This document shows positions 23,967-32,693 of a stretch of DNA of 64,000 bases, in pieces. The position numbers were made by a program, and so were the translations under genes. The notes beneath the pieces were generated by a model. The model searched no databases, was not told where the DNA came from, and saw only the letters and a program-made list of their open reading frames with translations. The DNA is from Bradyrhizobium sp. C9 (GTDB lineage: Bacteria > Pseudomonadota > Alphaproteobacteria > Rhizobiales > Xanthobacteraceae): NCBI RefSeq assembly GCF_002532045.1, contig NZ_NWTG01000001.1, positions 682,001 to 746,000 on the forward strand, read 5' to 3'. Position 1 is the first letter of the stretch. Each line of letters opens with the position of its first letter.

Positions 23967-25511
23967 ATGGAAACGTCAAAGCCCTTCCTCGGCATTATCA
24001 GCGGTGGTCGCCGGCGCGATCATGCGGCGGTCGCCGAGCGCACCGACCGTATCGCGAGCGGCCTGAACAAGCTCGGCGTCAAGCCGGGCGACAGCGTCTG
24101 CATGCTGATGCGCAACGATATCGCCTTCATCGAGGCTGCCTACGCCGCGATGCGGCTCGGCGCCTATGGCGTGCCGGTCAACTGGCATTTCAAGCCGGAG
24201 GAAATCAATTACGTGCTGACGGATTCCGGCACGCGGGTCCTGATCGGCCATGCCGACATGCTGCATCCGCTGCGCGGCGCGATCCCTGATGACGTCACCG
24301 TGCTCAGCGTGCCGACGCCGCCGGAAATCCTCGCCAACTACAAGGTCAATCCCGATCATCTCGCGACACCCGACTTCGCGATCGATTTCGAATCCTGGCT
24401 GGCTCAGTTCCCGCGCTATGACGGCCCTGTGGTGCCGCAGCCGCAGAACATGATCTACACCTCGGGCACGACGGGCCATCCGAAGGGCGTGCGCCGCTTC
24501 GCGCCGACGCCGGAGCAGACCGCCAATGCGGAAGCGATGCGCGGGATGATCTACGGCCTGAAGCCGGGGGCACGTGCGATCCTGCCGGGACCGCTCTACC
24601 ATTCGGCGCCGAATTCCTTCGGGCTGCGTTCGGGCAGGCTCGGCGGCGCGCTGGTGCTGATGCCGCGCTTCGACGCGGAGGAGTTTCTGCAGCTGATCGA
24701 GCGCGAGAAGATCGACACCATCTTCATGGTGCCGACGATGTTCATCCGTCTGATGAAGCTGCCGGAAGAGGTGCGCAGGAAGTACGACATGTCGTCGCTG
24801 CGGCACATCATCCATGCCGCCGCGCCCTGTCCGCCCGACGTCAAGCGCGCCATGATCGAATGGTGGGGGCCGGTGATCTACGAATTTTACGGCTCGACCG
24901 AGTCTGGTGCGGTGACGTTTGCCAATTCCGAGGACGCGCTGAAGAAGCCCGGCACGGTCGGAAAGATTTCGCCCGGCGCCGAGCTGCGCTTCATCGGCGA
25001 CGACGGCAAGGACGTCGCGCCGGGCCAGATCGGGGAGATCTATTCGCGGATCGCGGGCAATCCCGATTTCACCTATCACAACAAGTCCGAGAAGCGCGCC
25101 GAGATCGACCGGCAGGGATTCATCACCTCGGGCGACGTCGGCTATATCGACGCGGACGGCTACGTCTTCATCTGCGACCGCAAGCGCGACATGGTGATCT
25201 CGGGCGGCGTCAACATCTATCCGGCCGAGATCGAGGCGGTGCTGCATGCGGTGCGCGGCGTGCACGATTGTGCGGTGTTCGGCATTCCCGACGCCGAGTT
25301 CGGTGAGGCGCTGATGGCGGTGGTCGAACCGCAGCCCGGCGTCACGCTCGACATCGCCTCGGTCCGCGCCCAGCTCAAGACCGCACTGGCCGACTACAAG
25401 GTGCCCAAGCACATCGAGATCCAGTCCAACCTGCCGCGCGAGGATTCCGGGAAAATCTTCAAGCGTCGGCTGCGTGATCCCTATTGGGAGCGGGCGGGAC
25501 GGCGGATTTAG
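23967..25511 (+). CDS. Acyl-CoA synthetase (AMP-forming)
   Basis: 514 residues, ANL superfamily. Motifs: IYTSGTTGHPKGVRRF, IYEFYGSTESGAVTF (the aromatic-SxTE variant), QGFITSGDVGYIDADGYVFICDRKRDMVISGGVNIYPAEIE, and the C-terminal lysine in EDSGKIFKRRLRDPYW. The N-terminal region is shorter than in long-chain FadD and begins GIISGGRRRDHAAVAERTDRIA. Probably activates a fatty or aromatic acid. It is downstream of a crotonase, separated by a repeat. Confidence 0.92.
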   Translation: METSKPFLGIISGGRRRDHAAVAERTDRIASGLNKLGVKPGDSVCMLMRNDIAFIEAAYAAMRLGAYGVPVNWHFKPEEINYVLTDSGTRVLIGHADMLHPLRGAIPDDVTVLSVPTPPEILANYKVNPDHLATPDFAIDFESWLAQFPRYDGPVVPQPQNMIYTSGTTGHPKGVRRFAPTPEQTANAEAMRGMIYGLKPGARAILPGPLYHSAPNSFGLRSGRLGGALVLMPRFDAEEFLQLIEREKIDTIFMVPTMFIRLMKLPEEVRRKYDMSSLRHIIHAAAPCPPDVKRAMIEWWGPVIYEFYGSTESGAVTFANSEDALKKPGTVGKISPGAELRFIGDDGKDVAPGQIGEIYSRIAGNPDFTYHNKSEKRAEIDRQGFITSGDVGYIDADGYVFICDRKRDMVISGGVNIYPAEIEAVLHAVRGVHDCAVFGIPDAEFGEALMAVVEPQPGVTLDIASVRAQLKTALADYKVPKHIEIQSNLPREDSGKIFKRRLRDPYWERAGRRI

Positions 25512-25523
25512 GCCACACCCGCT

Positions 25524-25568
25524 GTCGTCCCGGCCCTCGCGCGCAATCGCGCGCTAGGCCGGGACGAC
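25524..25568. repeat. Palindromic element, GTCGTCCCGGCC type
   Basis: An imperfect inverted repeat with arms GTCGTCCCGGCC and GGCCGGGACGAC and a GCGCGCAATCGCGCGC centre. It is a close relative of the perfect palindrome at 13977-14022. It lies 12 bases after the synthetase stop, so it may serve as its terminator. Confidence 0.75.
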
Positions 25569-25659
25569 GGGAGTGTGCACCGCTTCCAAGTTCATCTTGC
25601 GCTGCGGCAAAAAAAGCGCACACTCCGGAGGAACCCGGCAGCCTCTGGAGTAGCCCGCC

Positions 25660-28452
25660 ATGTCACCCCAGACCATGCCTTCCGAGACCGACCTCGGTGC
25701 CAGGAGTGCCGCAGAAAAGGCGGCACAAGAGGAGGATGCACGGCTCCGGAACGACATCCGGCTCCTGGGGCGCGTGCTGGGCGATACCGTGCGCGACCAG
25801 GAAGGGGCCGGCGTGTTCGACCTGGTCGAGCGCATCCGCCAGACCTCGGTCCGGTTCCACCGCGACGAGGACAAGCTGGCGCGGCGGGAGTTGGAAGGCA
25901 TCCTCGACGGCATGTCGATCGCCGAGACGCTGCGGATCGTCCGCGCCTTCAGCTATTTCTCACATCTCGCCAACATCGCCGAGGACCAGAACAACATCCG
26001 CCAGATGCGCAGCCGCGGTCCCAGCGGGGCGCCGCGGCCGAGCACGCTGGAGCAGACGCTGGTCCACGCTCGCCAGGCCGGCATCAGCCCGGCCGATTTG
26101 CGCAGCTTCTTCAAGAGCGCGCTGGTCAGCCCGGTCCTGACCGCACATCCGACCGAGGTCCGCCGCAAGAGCACGATGGACCGCGAGATGGAGATCGCGG
26201 AGCTGCTCGATCGCCGCGAGCGGCTAGAGATGACGCCGGAGGAGAGCGAAGCCAGCGACGAGCAGTTGCGCCGCGCGGTCGTGACGTTGTGGCAGACCAA
26301 CCTGTTGCGCCGGACCAAGCTGACCGTGCTCGACGAGGTCGCCAACGGCCTGTCGTTCTACGATTACACCTTCCTGCAGGAAGTCCCGCGCGTGCACTGC
26401 GCGCTGGAGGATCGTCTGAACAAGGAGGGCGGCGAAGCGGGCGAGCTGGCCTCGTTCCTCCGGATGGGCAGCTGGATCGGCGGCGACCGCGACGGCAATC
26501 CGTTCGTCACGGCGGAGGTGATGCGCGGCACGCTGCGGCTGCAGTCGAGCCGGGTGCTCAGCTTCTATCTCGAGGAGCTGCACGCGCTTGGCGCCGAGCT
26601 GTCGCTGGCGGCGCACCTTGCCGACGTCTCTGACGAGTTGCGCATCCTGGCCGAACGCTCGCCCGACACCTCACCGCATCGGAGCGGCGAGCCGTATCGT
26701 CTGGCGGTATCGGGCATCTATGCGCGGCTCGCGGCCACTGCCATGCGGCTCGAGGTCGAAACCACGCGGCCGCCGGTCGGCAAGGCCGAGCCCTATGCGA
26801 GCGTCGAGGAGTTCCAGGCCGATCTCGACGTGCTCAATCGCTCGCTGATCGCGAACAATTCCGGCGTGATCGCACGCGGCCGGCTGCGGCAGTTGCGGCG
26901 GGCGGTGGATTGCTTCGGATTCCATCTGGCGCGGCTCGACATTCGCCAGAACTCGGCGGTGCACGAGCGTACCGTCGCCGAGCTGCTCGACACCGCCAAT
27001 CCCGGCACGTCGTATCTGGCGCTCGGCGAGGATGCGCGCGTCGGCCTGCTGCTCGGTGAATTGCGCAACGCGCGGCCGCTGGCTTCGCCCTTCGTCAAAT
27101 ATTCCGAGGAGACGCAGGGCGAGCTTGCTGTGTTCCGGGCCGCGGCAGAGGCGCACGCCAGGTTCGGCCACGAGGTGATCCCCCAATGCATCATCTCGAT
27201 GTGCAAGGGCATGTCCGACATGCTCGAGGTCGCGGTGCTGCTGAAGGAGGTCGGGCTGGTCAATCCGTCTGGCCGCAGCGCCATCAACATCGTGCCGCTG
27301 TTCGAGACCATCGAGGACCTGCAGGCTTCCAGCGGCATCATGGACCGCATGCTGGTGCTGCACGATTATCGCAAGCTGGTCGACAGCCTCGGCAGCGTGC
27401 AGGAGGTAATGCTCGGCTATTCCGACAGTAACAAGGACGGCGGTTTCGTCACCTCGGGCTGGGAGCTCTACAAGGCCGAGATCGGCCTCGTCGAGGTGTT
27501 CGAGCGCCACGGCGTGCGGTTGCGGCTGTTCCACGGCCGCGGCGGCTCGGTCGGCCGCGGCGGCGGCCCGAGCTATGATGCAATCATCGCGCAGCCCGGC
27601 GGCGCGGTGAACGGCCAGATCCGCATCACCGAGCAGGGCGAGATCATCTCCTCGAAATATTCCAATGCCGAGGTCGGCCGCAGCAACCTGGAAATCCTCG
27701 CCGCCGCCACGCTGGAAACCAGCCTGCTGCAGCCGCGGCAGAGCGCGCCGCGCCCGGAATATCTCAAGGCGATGGAGGAGATCTCCGCGCTCGCGTTCAA
27801 GGCCTATCGGGGTCTCGTCTATGAGACCGAGGGCTTCGCCGACTATTTCTGGGGCTCGACCGTGATCAACGAGATCGCGACGTTGAACATCGGCAGCCGT
27901 CCGGCTTCGCGCAAGAAGACCCGCGAGATCGAGGACCTGCGCGCCATTCCCTGGGTGTTCTCTTGGGCGCAATGCCGGCTGATGCTGCCGGGCTGGTACG
28001 GCTTCGGCAGCGCGGTCGAGACCTGGATTGCCGAGCACCCCGAGCAGGGCATGCAGTTCCTGCAGGAGCTCTACAGGGAATGGCCGTTCTTCCGCACGTT
28101 GCTCTCCAACATGGACATGGTGTTGGCGAAGAGCTCGATCGCAATCGCCTCGCGCTACGCGGAGCTCGTGCCCGACGTTGCGCTGCGTGAGAAGATCTTT
28201 GGCCAGATCCGCCGCGAATGGCATCTTTCGATCGAGACGCTGCTCGACATCATGGGCCACGACCGGCTGCTGCAAGGCAACCCGCTGTTGGAGCGCGGCA
28301 TCCGCAACCGCTTCCCCTATCTCGACCCGCTCAATCACGTGCAGGTGGAGTTGCTGAAGGAACACCGCGCGCAGAACCCGGACGAGCAGGTGCTGCGCGG
28401 GATTCAGATCACGATCAACGGGATCTCGGCTGGCTTGAGAAACAGCGGCTGA
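25660..28452 (+). CDS. ppc: Phosphoenolpyruvate carboxylase
   Basis: 930 residues, full length. Catalyses PEP + bicarbonate to oxaloacetate + phosphate, the main anaplerotic step. Signature motifs are present: [13 protein letters not shown] (catalytic histidine, about H163), [28 protein letters not shown], the glycine-rich mobile loop [14 protein letters not shown] (from about F624) and the C-terminus SAGLRNSG, close to the usual NTG end. The ATG at 25660 has CTGGAG about 10 bases upstream. It is a single-gene unit with a repeat on each side. Allosteric regulation cannot be judged from sequence alone. Confidence 0.97.
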   Translation: MSPQTMPSETDLGARSAAEKAAQEEDARLRNDIRLLGRVLGDTVRDQEGAGVFDLVERIRQTSVRFHRDEDKLARRELEGILDGMSIAETLRIVRAFSYFSHLANIAEDQNNIRQMRSRGPSGAPRPSTLEQTLVHARQAGISPADLRSFFKSALVSPVLTAHPTEVRRKSTMDREMEIAELLDRRERLEMTPEESEASDEQLRRAVVTLWQTNLLRRTKLTVLDEVANGLSFYDYTFLQEVPRVHCALEDRLNKEGGEAGELASFLRMGSWIGGDRDGNPFVTAEVMRGTLRLQSSRVLSFYLEELHALGAELSLAAHLADVSDELRILAERSPDTSPHRSGEPYRLAVSGIYARLAATAMRLEVETTRPPVGKAEPYASVEEFQADLDVLNRSLIANNSGVIARGRLRQLRRAVDCFGFHLARLDIRQNSAVHERTVAELLDTANPGTSYLALGEDARVGLLLGELRNARPLASPFVKYSEETQGELAVFRAAAEAHARFGHEVIPQCIISMCKGMSDMLEVAVLLKEVGLVNPSGRSAINIVPLFETIEDLQASSGIMDRMLVLHDYRKLVDSLGSVQEVMLGYSDSNKDGGFVTSGWELYKAEIGLVEVFERHGVRLRLFHGRGGSVGRGGGPSYDAIIAQPGGAVNGQIRITEQGEIISSKYSNAEVGRSNLEILAAATLETSLLQPRQSAPRPEYLKAMEEISALAFKAYRGLVYETEGFADYFWGSTVINEIATLNIGSRPASRKKTREIEDLRAIPWVFSWAQCRLMLPGWYGFGSAVETWIAEHPEQGMQFLQELYREWPFFRTLLSNMDMVLAKSSIAIASRYAELVPDVALREKIFGQIRREWHLSIETLLDIMGHDRLLQGNPLLERGIRNRFPYLDPLNHVQVELLKEHRAQNPDEQVLRGIQITINGISAGLRNSG

Positions 28453-28454
28453 TT

Positions 28455-28576
28455 GTCGTCCCGGCGAAAGCCGGGACCCATAACCACGACCAGTTGTTTT
28501 TTTGGTATGCTGGAGCTCCAGCTTCTTTCAACAATTGACGGCGGTGGTTATGGGTCCCGGCCTACGCCGGGACGAC
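28455..28576. repeat. Long palindromic repeat, GTCGTCCCGGCG type, copy 3
   Basis: Starts two bases after the ppc stop. Ends GTCGTCCCGGCG...GGGACCCA and TGGGTCCCGG...GACGAC are complementary; the middle differs from the other copies. Probably acts as a convergent terminator for ppc and the SMP-30 gene. Confidence 0.85.
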
Positions 28577-28581
28577 GAGTA

Positions 28582-29694
28582 TTAACAGTTATGTGCGCCC
28601 CTGGTCTCCACATACACCGCATACAATGACTGGCTTGCGGTCATGAACAGGCGGTTGCGCTTCTTGCCGCCGAAGGTGAGGTTGGCGCATGTCTCCGGCA
28701 GCAGGATCTGCCCGATGCGCTGACCGTCGGGCGCGAACACCTGCACGCCGTCATAACCCGGGCCGACCCAACCGGCGCCGACCCAGATGTTGCCGTCGAT
28801 GTCGACACGCATGCCGTCAGGGAAGCCTGACTTGCCGTCCAGCGTCATGTCGATCAGCGTGCGCGGGTTGGAGAGCTTGTCGCCGTTGAGGTCGTACTGC
28901 CAGACGATGTTCTTCGCATTGGGATAGTGCGTGATGCCGGTGTCGCAGACATAGACCTTCTTGTAGTCGTGGCTGAAGGCGATGCCGTTCGGCTTGAACG
29001 GTTCGTCCGCGACCTTGGTGATTTGTCCGGTCGCAGCGTCGATGCGGTAGACGGCTTCCTTCTGGTAGGGCTGAACCGAACCGGTGTTGGCGCGCTGGCC
29101 CTCGTAGATCGAGACCGCGCCGTAGCCGGGATCGGTGAACCAGATCGACTTGTCGTTGGGATGCACGACCATGTCGTTCGGCCCGTTGAGCTGCTTGCCA
29201 TTGGCTTGCTCGGCCAATGAGGTGACGGTTCCGTCGTGCTCGTAGCGCACCAGCCGCGTGCGCTCGGCCGTGATCTGGCGGCCTTCGAAATCGAAGGTCG
29301 AGCCGTTGGCCTCGTTCGACGGCTTGTGGAACTGCTCGGAGATGTGGCCGTCATCGTCGAGATAGCGCAACTGCCGGTTGGCCGGGATATCGCTCCACAC
29401 CAGATACTGGCCCTGCGCGTTCCAGGCCGGGCCTTCCGCCCAGAGGCAGCCGGTGTAGAGCCGCTTGATCGCGGTGTTGCCGACCTTGGCCTTGAAGCGC
29501 TTGTCGTCGATCACGACGATGTCAGGATCGGGATAACGCTGCGGCTCCGCATTGCGGCCGTAGTCGCGAGCGGATGCATCTGACGCCGCTATCGCGGTTG
29601 CAGCAAGCGCGGTTGCGCCGCGCAAAATGGTTCGACGGTCGAACGCCTTCGTTCCGTCGGCCTCGTGTTGCTCTGTGTTGTTTGGATTTGTCAC
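28582..29694 (-). CDS. Tat-exported SMP-30/gluconolactonase-like beta-propeller protein
   Basis: About 370 residues from the GTG at 29694, with GGAGGA six bases upstream; the longer frame to 29784 is non-coding. The N-terminus DRRTILRGATALAATAIAAS ends in ASARDY: a twin-arginine signal and a probable cleavage site. The mature protein is a six-bladed propeller: LWAEGPAWNAQGQYLVWSD, EANGSTFDFEGR, LNGPNDMVVHPNDKSIWFTDPGYG and PNGIAFSHDYKKVYVCDTG, with E, N and D at metal-site positions of the family. Likely a periplasmic lactonase or esterase; substrate unknown. Confidence 0.9.
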   Translation of the reverse strand: MTNPNNTEQHEADGTKAFDRRTILRGATALAATAIAASDASARDYGRNAEPQRYPDPDIVVIDDKRFKAKVGNTAIKRLYTGCLWAEGPAWNAQGQYLVWSDIPANRQLRYLDDDGHISEQFHKPSNEANGSTFDFEGRQITAERTRLVRYEHDGTVTSLAEQANGKQLNGPNDMVVHPNDKSIWFTDPGYGAVSIYEGQRANTGSVQPYQKEAVYRIDAATGQITKVADEPFKPNGIAFSHDYKKVYVCDTGITHYPNAKNIVWQYDLNGDKLSNPRTLIDMTLDGKSGFPDGMRVDIDGNIWVGAGWVGPGYDGVQVFAPDGQRIGQILLPETCANLTFGGKKRNRLFMTASQSLYAVYVETRGAHNC

Positions 29695-29791
29695 GAAGTC
29701 CTCCCAGGCTTTTTTGTTATGGGGAGGACGATCATGCGCCCGCAATTCTGGCACAATGCGGGCACGCCATGAAGAAACAACCAAAGAGTGT

Positions 29792-29824
29792 GTCGCCTCC
29801 GTGGCTTCGCGGAGGCGACTTTTT
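29792..29824. terminator. Strong hairpin with T-tract
   Basis: 10-bp perfect stem (GTCGCCTCCG 29792-29801 / CGGAGGCGAC 29810-29819), 8-base loop, then TTTTT on the plus strand. It lies between the SDR stop (minus) and the SMP-30 start (minus). The T-run suits plus-strand transcripts; the minus direction has only a weak T tail, so it probably insulates both ways. Confidence 0.7.
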
Positions 29825-29857
29825 CATAAAACTGTCAGATCGGATCAGATCGCAGGA

Positions 29858-30772
29858 TCAGATCGGATCCCACGTGAAGACGTCGGCCGAGCGGTCGAGC
29901 TTGGCGAACGATCCCTTCAGCGCCGGCATGCCGTGCTCGGCAATGGTCTCCGGCGTCCAGCCTTCGCCGCGATGCACCGAGCGCACCGGACGATGCTGGC
30001 CGAACAGGAAGATCTCGTTCATGCGCACGCCGAAGATCTGGCCGGTGACGTCCTTGGCGGCATCCGAGAGCAGATAGGCGCAGACCGGCGCGATTTTCTC
30101 CGGGCCCATCTGCTTGATCTTCTCGACGCGGGCCTTCTCCGCGTCGGTCTCGGTCGGGATGGTGCCGATCATGCGGGTCCAGGCGAACGGCGACACGCAG
30201 TTCGAGCGCACGTTGAAGCGGCCCATGTCGAGTGCGATCGACTTCGACAAGCCGACGATGCCGAGCTTGGCGGCGGCGTAGTTGGCCTGGCCGTAATTAC
30301 CGATCAGGCCGGAGGTCGAGGTGAAGTGCACGAACGAGCCTGATTCCTGCTCGCGGTAGATGCGCGCGGCGGCGTGGCTGACATAGAACGAGCCCATCAG
30401 ATGCACCTTGATGACGGCCTCGAAGGCTTCCACGCTCATCTTGTGGAAGATCATGTCGCGCAGGATGCCGGCATTGTTGACGACACCGTCGAGCCGGCCG
30501 AAATGATCGGTTGCGGTCTTCACGATCTTGCTGGCGGGGATGGCTTCCGCCACCGACTCGAAATTTGCAACGGCCGTTCCGCCGCGCTTCTTGATCTCCT
30601 CGACCACTTCCTCGGCGGGCGCCGCGCTCGAGCCGCCGCCGTCGGCCGCGCCACCGGGATCGTTGACCACGACCTTGGCGCCTTCCGCCGCGCAGAGCAG
30701 CGCGATCTCGCGGCCGATGCCGCGGCCTGCGCCGGTGACGATGATGACTTTATCCTGCAGTGATTTTGCCAT
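29858..30772 (-). CDS. SDR-family 3-hydroxyacyl-CoA dehydrogenase-like protein
   Basis: 304 residues. N-terminal VIIVTGAGRGIGREIALLCAAEGAKVVVNDPGG is the pattern of peroxisomal MFE-2-type (3R)-hydroxyacyl-CoA dehydrogenases, which carry ND before the insertion. NNAGILRDMIFHKM, the serine of TSTSGLIGNYGQ and NYAAAKLGIVGL (YxxxK type) complete the SDR set. The C-terminal extension (after about 250) includes RSVHRGEGWTPETIAEH. Probably acts on a bulky or branched 3-hydroxyacyl-CoA in the same pathway as the thiolase and DUF35 genes upstream on the same strand. Confidence 0.9.
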   Translation of the reverse strand: MAKSLQDKVIIVTGAGRGIGREIALLCAAEGAKVVVNDPGGAADGGGSSAAPAEEVVEEIKKRGGTAVANFESVAEAIPASKIVKTATDHFGRLDGVVNNAGILRDMIFHKMSVEAFEAVIKVHLMGSFYVSHAAARIYREQESGSFVHFTSTSGLIGNYGQANYAAAKLGIVGLSKSIALDMGRFNVRSNCVSPFAWTRMIGTIPTETDAEKARVEKIKQMGPEKIAPVCAYLLSDAAKDVTGQIFGVRMNEIFLFGQHRPVRSVHRGEGWTPETIAEHGMPALKGSFAKLDRSADVFTWDPI

Positions 30773-30796
30773 GTGGGTTCTCCTTTGTTGCTGTCC

Positions 30797-30875
30797 GTCA
30801 TTCCGAGGCGATGCGTCAGCCTCGAACCGGGAATCTCGAGGTTCCGGGTTCGCGCTTCGCGCGCCCCGGAACGAC
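30797..30875. repeat. Palindromic repeat, TCATTCCGAGGCGATGCG type, copy 2
   Basis: Arms GTCATTCCG...GGCGATGCGTCAG and ATCTCGAGGTTCCGGGTTCG...CGGAACGAC. It sits between the thiolase stop and SDR start. Same family as 23836-23934 and 45890-45964. Confidence 0.75.
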
Positions 30876-30880
30876 GGGCG

Positions 30881-32023
30881 TTACTTCTCGTTCGTAAAGA
30901 TGATCGTGCCACTTGCAGCGAACATGCCGCCGACGCCGTGGCAGACCGAGATCTTCGCGTTCGGCACCTGTGCCGGCGCGATGCCGCGCATCTGCCGCAC
31001 GCTCTCCTGCAACGCGTACATGCCGTACATCCCGGAGTGCATGTAGCTCAGGCCGCCGCCGTTGGTGTTGAGCGGCAGCTTGCCGCCGGGGCGGGTGTTG
31101 CCGTCGGCGATGAACTTGCCGGTTTCCTCATGCGGCATGAAGCCGAGGTCGCCAAGGCCGTAGAGCGGCAAATGCGCGAAGGCGTCGTAGATCATCAGAT
31201 GATCGACGTCCTTGTGGGCGATGCCGGCCTCCTTGAACGCCAAGGGACCTGCCACCTTGAAGGCGCGCGATGAGTCAAAGGTCTTCATCTGGCTAACCAT
31301 CGGCGTTTCCACGCTCTCGCCGGTGCCGAGGATGTAGACCGGCTTTTGCGGGAAGTCCTTGGCGCGATCGGCCGAGGTGAGAATCAGCGCGCCGCCGCCG
31401 TCGGTGACGAGGCAGCACTGCAGCAGCCGGAACGGATAGGCGATCATCCGCGAGTTCAAGACGTCGGCGACCGTGATCGGGTCCTTCATGGTCGCGCGGG
31501 GGTTCTTCGCCGCCCATTCGCGCTGCACGACGGCGACCATCGCCAGCTGCTCATGCGTGATGCCGTGCGTCTTCATGAAGCGCAGCACCGGAATCGGGAA
31601 CATGCTCGGCGGCCCGTAGACGCCGAACGGTGACTCGAACTGGCCGTTGAGACTGTCGGGTGCGGTGAAGCGCGGCTGCTTGCCGATCATCGACTTGCCG
31701 CTCTCGGCATGCGTGATCAGCACGGTCTTGCAGAGGCCGGCCTCGATCGCGGCGGCGGCGTGGCGGACATGCAGCATGAACGAGCAGCCGCCGACCGAGG
31801 TGCCGTCGACCCAGGTCGGCGTGATGCCGAGATAATGCGCCATCTGCTGCGGAGTTTCGACCGCGGTAGCGAATCCGTCAATGTCGGACAGCTTGAGGCC
31901 GGCATCCGCGATCGCGTTCAGCGCCGCGTCCGCGTGCAGCTGGATCTGCGACATGTTCGGGATGACCCCGAGTTCGGTGGTTTCGGCCGCACCGACGACA
32001 GCAACCTGGTTCCTGCGCATCAC
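30881..32023 (-). CDS. SCP-x-type thiolase / acetyl-CoA acetyltransferase-like protein
   Basis: 380 residues. Start is GTG 32023 or the ATG at 32020; both sit right behind the DUF35 stop. The SCPx-type fold shows DIDGFATAVETPQQ, then DGTSVGGCSFMLHVRHAAAAI with a cysteine (about C80) at the nucleophile position. LNTNGGGLSYMHSGMYGMYAL and CHGVGGMFAASGTI provide the C-terminal active-site histidine regions. It cleaves or condenses a 3-oxoacyl-CoA, or acts as a retro-aldolase as its actinobacterial steroid-pathway relatives do. Tight pairing with DUF35 supports a two-protein complex. Confidence 0.88.
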   Translation of the reverse strand: MMRRNQVAVVGAAETTELGVIPNMSQIQLHADAALNAIADAGLKLSDIDGFATAVETPQQMAHYLGITPTWVDGTSVGGCSFMLHVRHAAAAIEAGLCKTVLITHAESGKSMIGKQPRFTAPDSLNGQFESPFGVYGPPSMFPIPVLRFMKTHGITHEQLAMVAVVQREWAAKNPRATMKDPITVADVLNSRMIAYPFRLLQCCLVTDGGGALILTSADRAKDFPQKPVYILGTGESVETPMVSQMKTFDSSRAFKVAGPLAFKEAGIAHKDVDHLMIYDAFAHLPLYGLGDLGFMPHEETGKFIADGNTRPGGKLPLNTNGGGLSYMHSGMYGMYALQESVRQMRGIAPAQVPNAKISVCHGVGGMFAASGTIIFTNEK

Positions 32024-32024
32024 A

Positions 32025-32438
32025 TCACCCCTTCGCCGGGCGGAAGAGGGGAAGGGTGATCTTGTCGTCGAGTGCCTCGAAAGCGACCTCGAGCGGCATG
32101 TCCAGTTCGAGCGCTTCCGGCGTCTGCGGACAATCGATGATATTGCTCATCATGCGCGGACCTTCGTCGAGCTCGACGATGGCGATCGCATAGGGCGGCG
32201 TGAAGCCGGGCGCGGCGGGGCGATGATTGATGACGTAGCTGTACAGCTTGCCCTTGCCGGTGGCCTTGAAGATCGAGACCTTGCGCGAGGTGCAGGAGGG
32301 GCAGAACGGCCGCGGGGGGAAGTAGACATTGGCGCAGGCGTCGCAGCGCTGTAGGCGCAGCTCGCCGGCCTTGGTGCCGTCCCAGAAATGCTGGGTCTCA
32401 GGTGTCGGCTTTGGTTTCGCGCGCGCGGGCTCGGCCAT
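32025..32438 (-). CDS. DUF35 OB-fold/zinc-ribbon protein (thiolase partner)
   Basis: 137 residues. Helix (PTPETQHFWDGTKAGELRLQ), rubredoxin-like zinc ribbon CDACANVYFPPRPFCPSC, then an OB-fold (GKGKLYSYVINHRPAAPGFTPPYAIAIVEL). This is the standard DUF35 architecture. These proteins are encoded beside SCPx thiolases and bind them; in steroid side-chain degradation the pair is a retro-aldolase. One base separates its stop from the thiolase start, so expression is coupled. Confidence 0.92.
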   Translation of the reverse strand: MAEPARAKPKPTPETQHFWDGTKAGELRLQRCDACANVYFPPRPFCPSCTSRKVSIFKATGKGKLYSYVINHRPAAPGFTPPYAIAIVELDEGPRMMSNIIDCPQTPEALELDMPLEVAFEALDDKITLPLFRPAKG

Positions 32439-32483
32439 GTCTGATGTCTCCTCCCGAAATCGTTACGGTCTTGATGCGCCATT

Positions 32484-32506
32484 GGACCAACGGCCGTCAA
32501 CGGTCC
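32484..32506. promoter_or_regulatory. Possible operator in divergent DUF35/transporter region
   Basis: GGACC and GGTCC arms flank a perfect ACGGCCGT palindrome (not centred exactly). Located 46 bases upstream of the DUF35 start and about 190 before the transporter gene. Weak evidence. Confidence 0.3.
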
Positions 32507-32621
32507 ATCCACGCCCCGCGCAGCGGCCTGTGTCCCGCGCATGCCGCATATTCCGCCCCTCGCACAATTGCTAAGGCCGCGATGCTTGTGTCGCTCCGGT
32601 CCGGCGCGTAGAAGGGCCGCG

Positions 32622-32676
32622 GTCCAAGATACGTCCAAGATACGTCGAAGCTAGGTCCACGAGACGTCCAAGACAC
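32622..32676 (+). repeat. Five tandem 11-bp repeats in the leader of the transporter gene
   Basis: Units GTCCAAGATAC, GTCCAAGATAC, GTCGAAGCTAG, GTCCACGAGAC, GTCCAAGACAC at 32622, 32633, 32644, 32655 and 32666. They end two bases before the GGGAGGA ribosome site (32679-32685) of the substrate-binding protein. The 11-base period is close to one helical turn, so a protein could bind one face. Confidence 0.85.
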
Positions 32677-32693
32677 CCGGGAGGATTAACATC

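Noticed and set aside
32622..32676. Tandem repeat considered as a CRISPR array
   Set aside because: Units are 11 bases with no spacers and no cas genes in the window.
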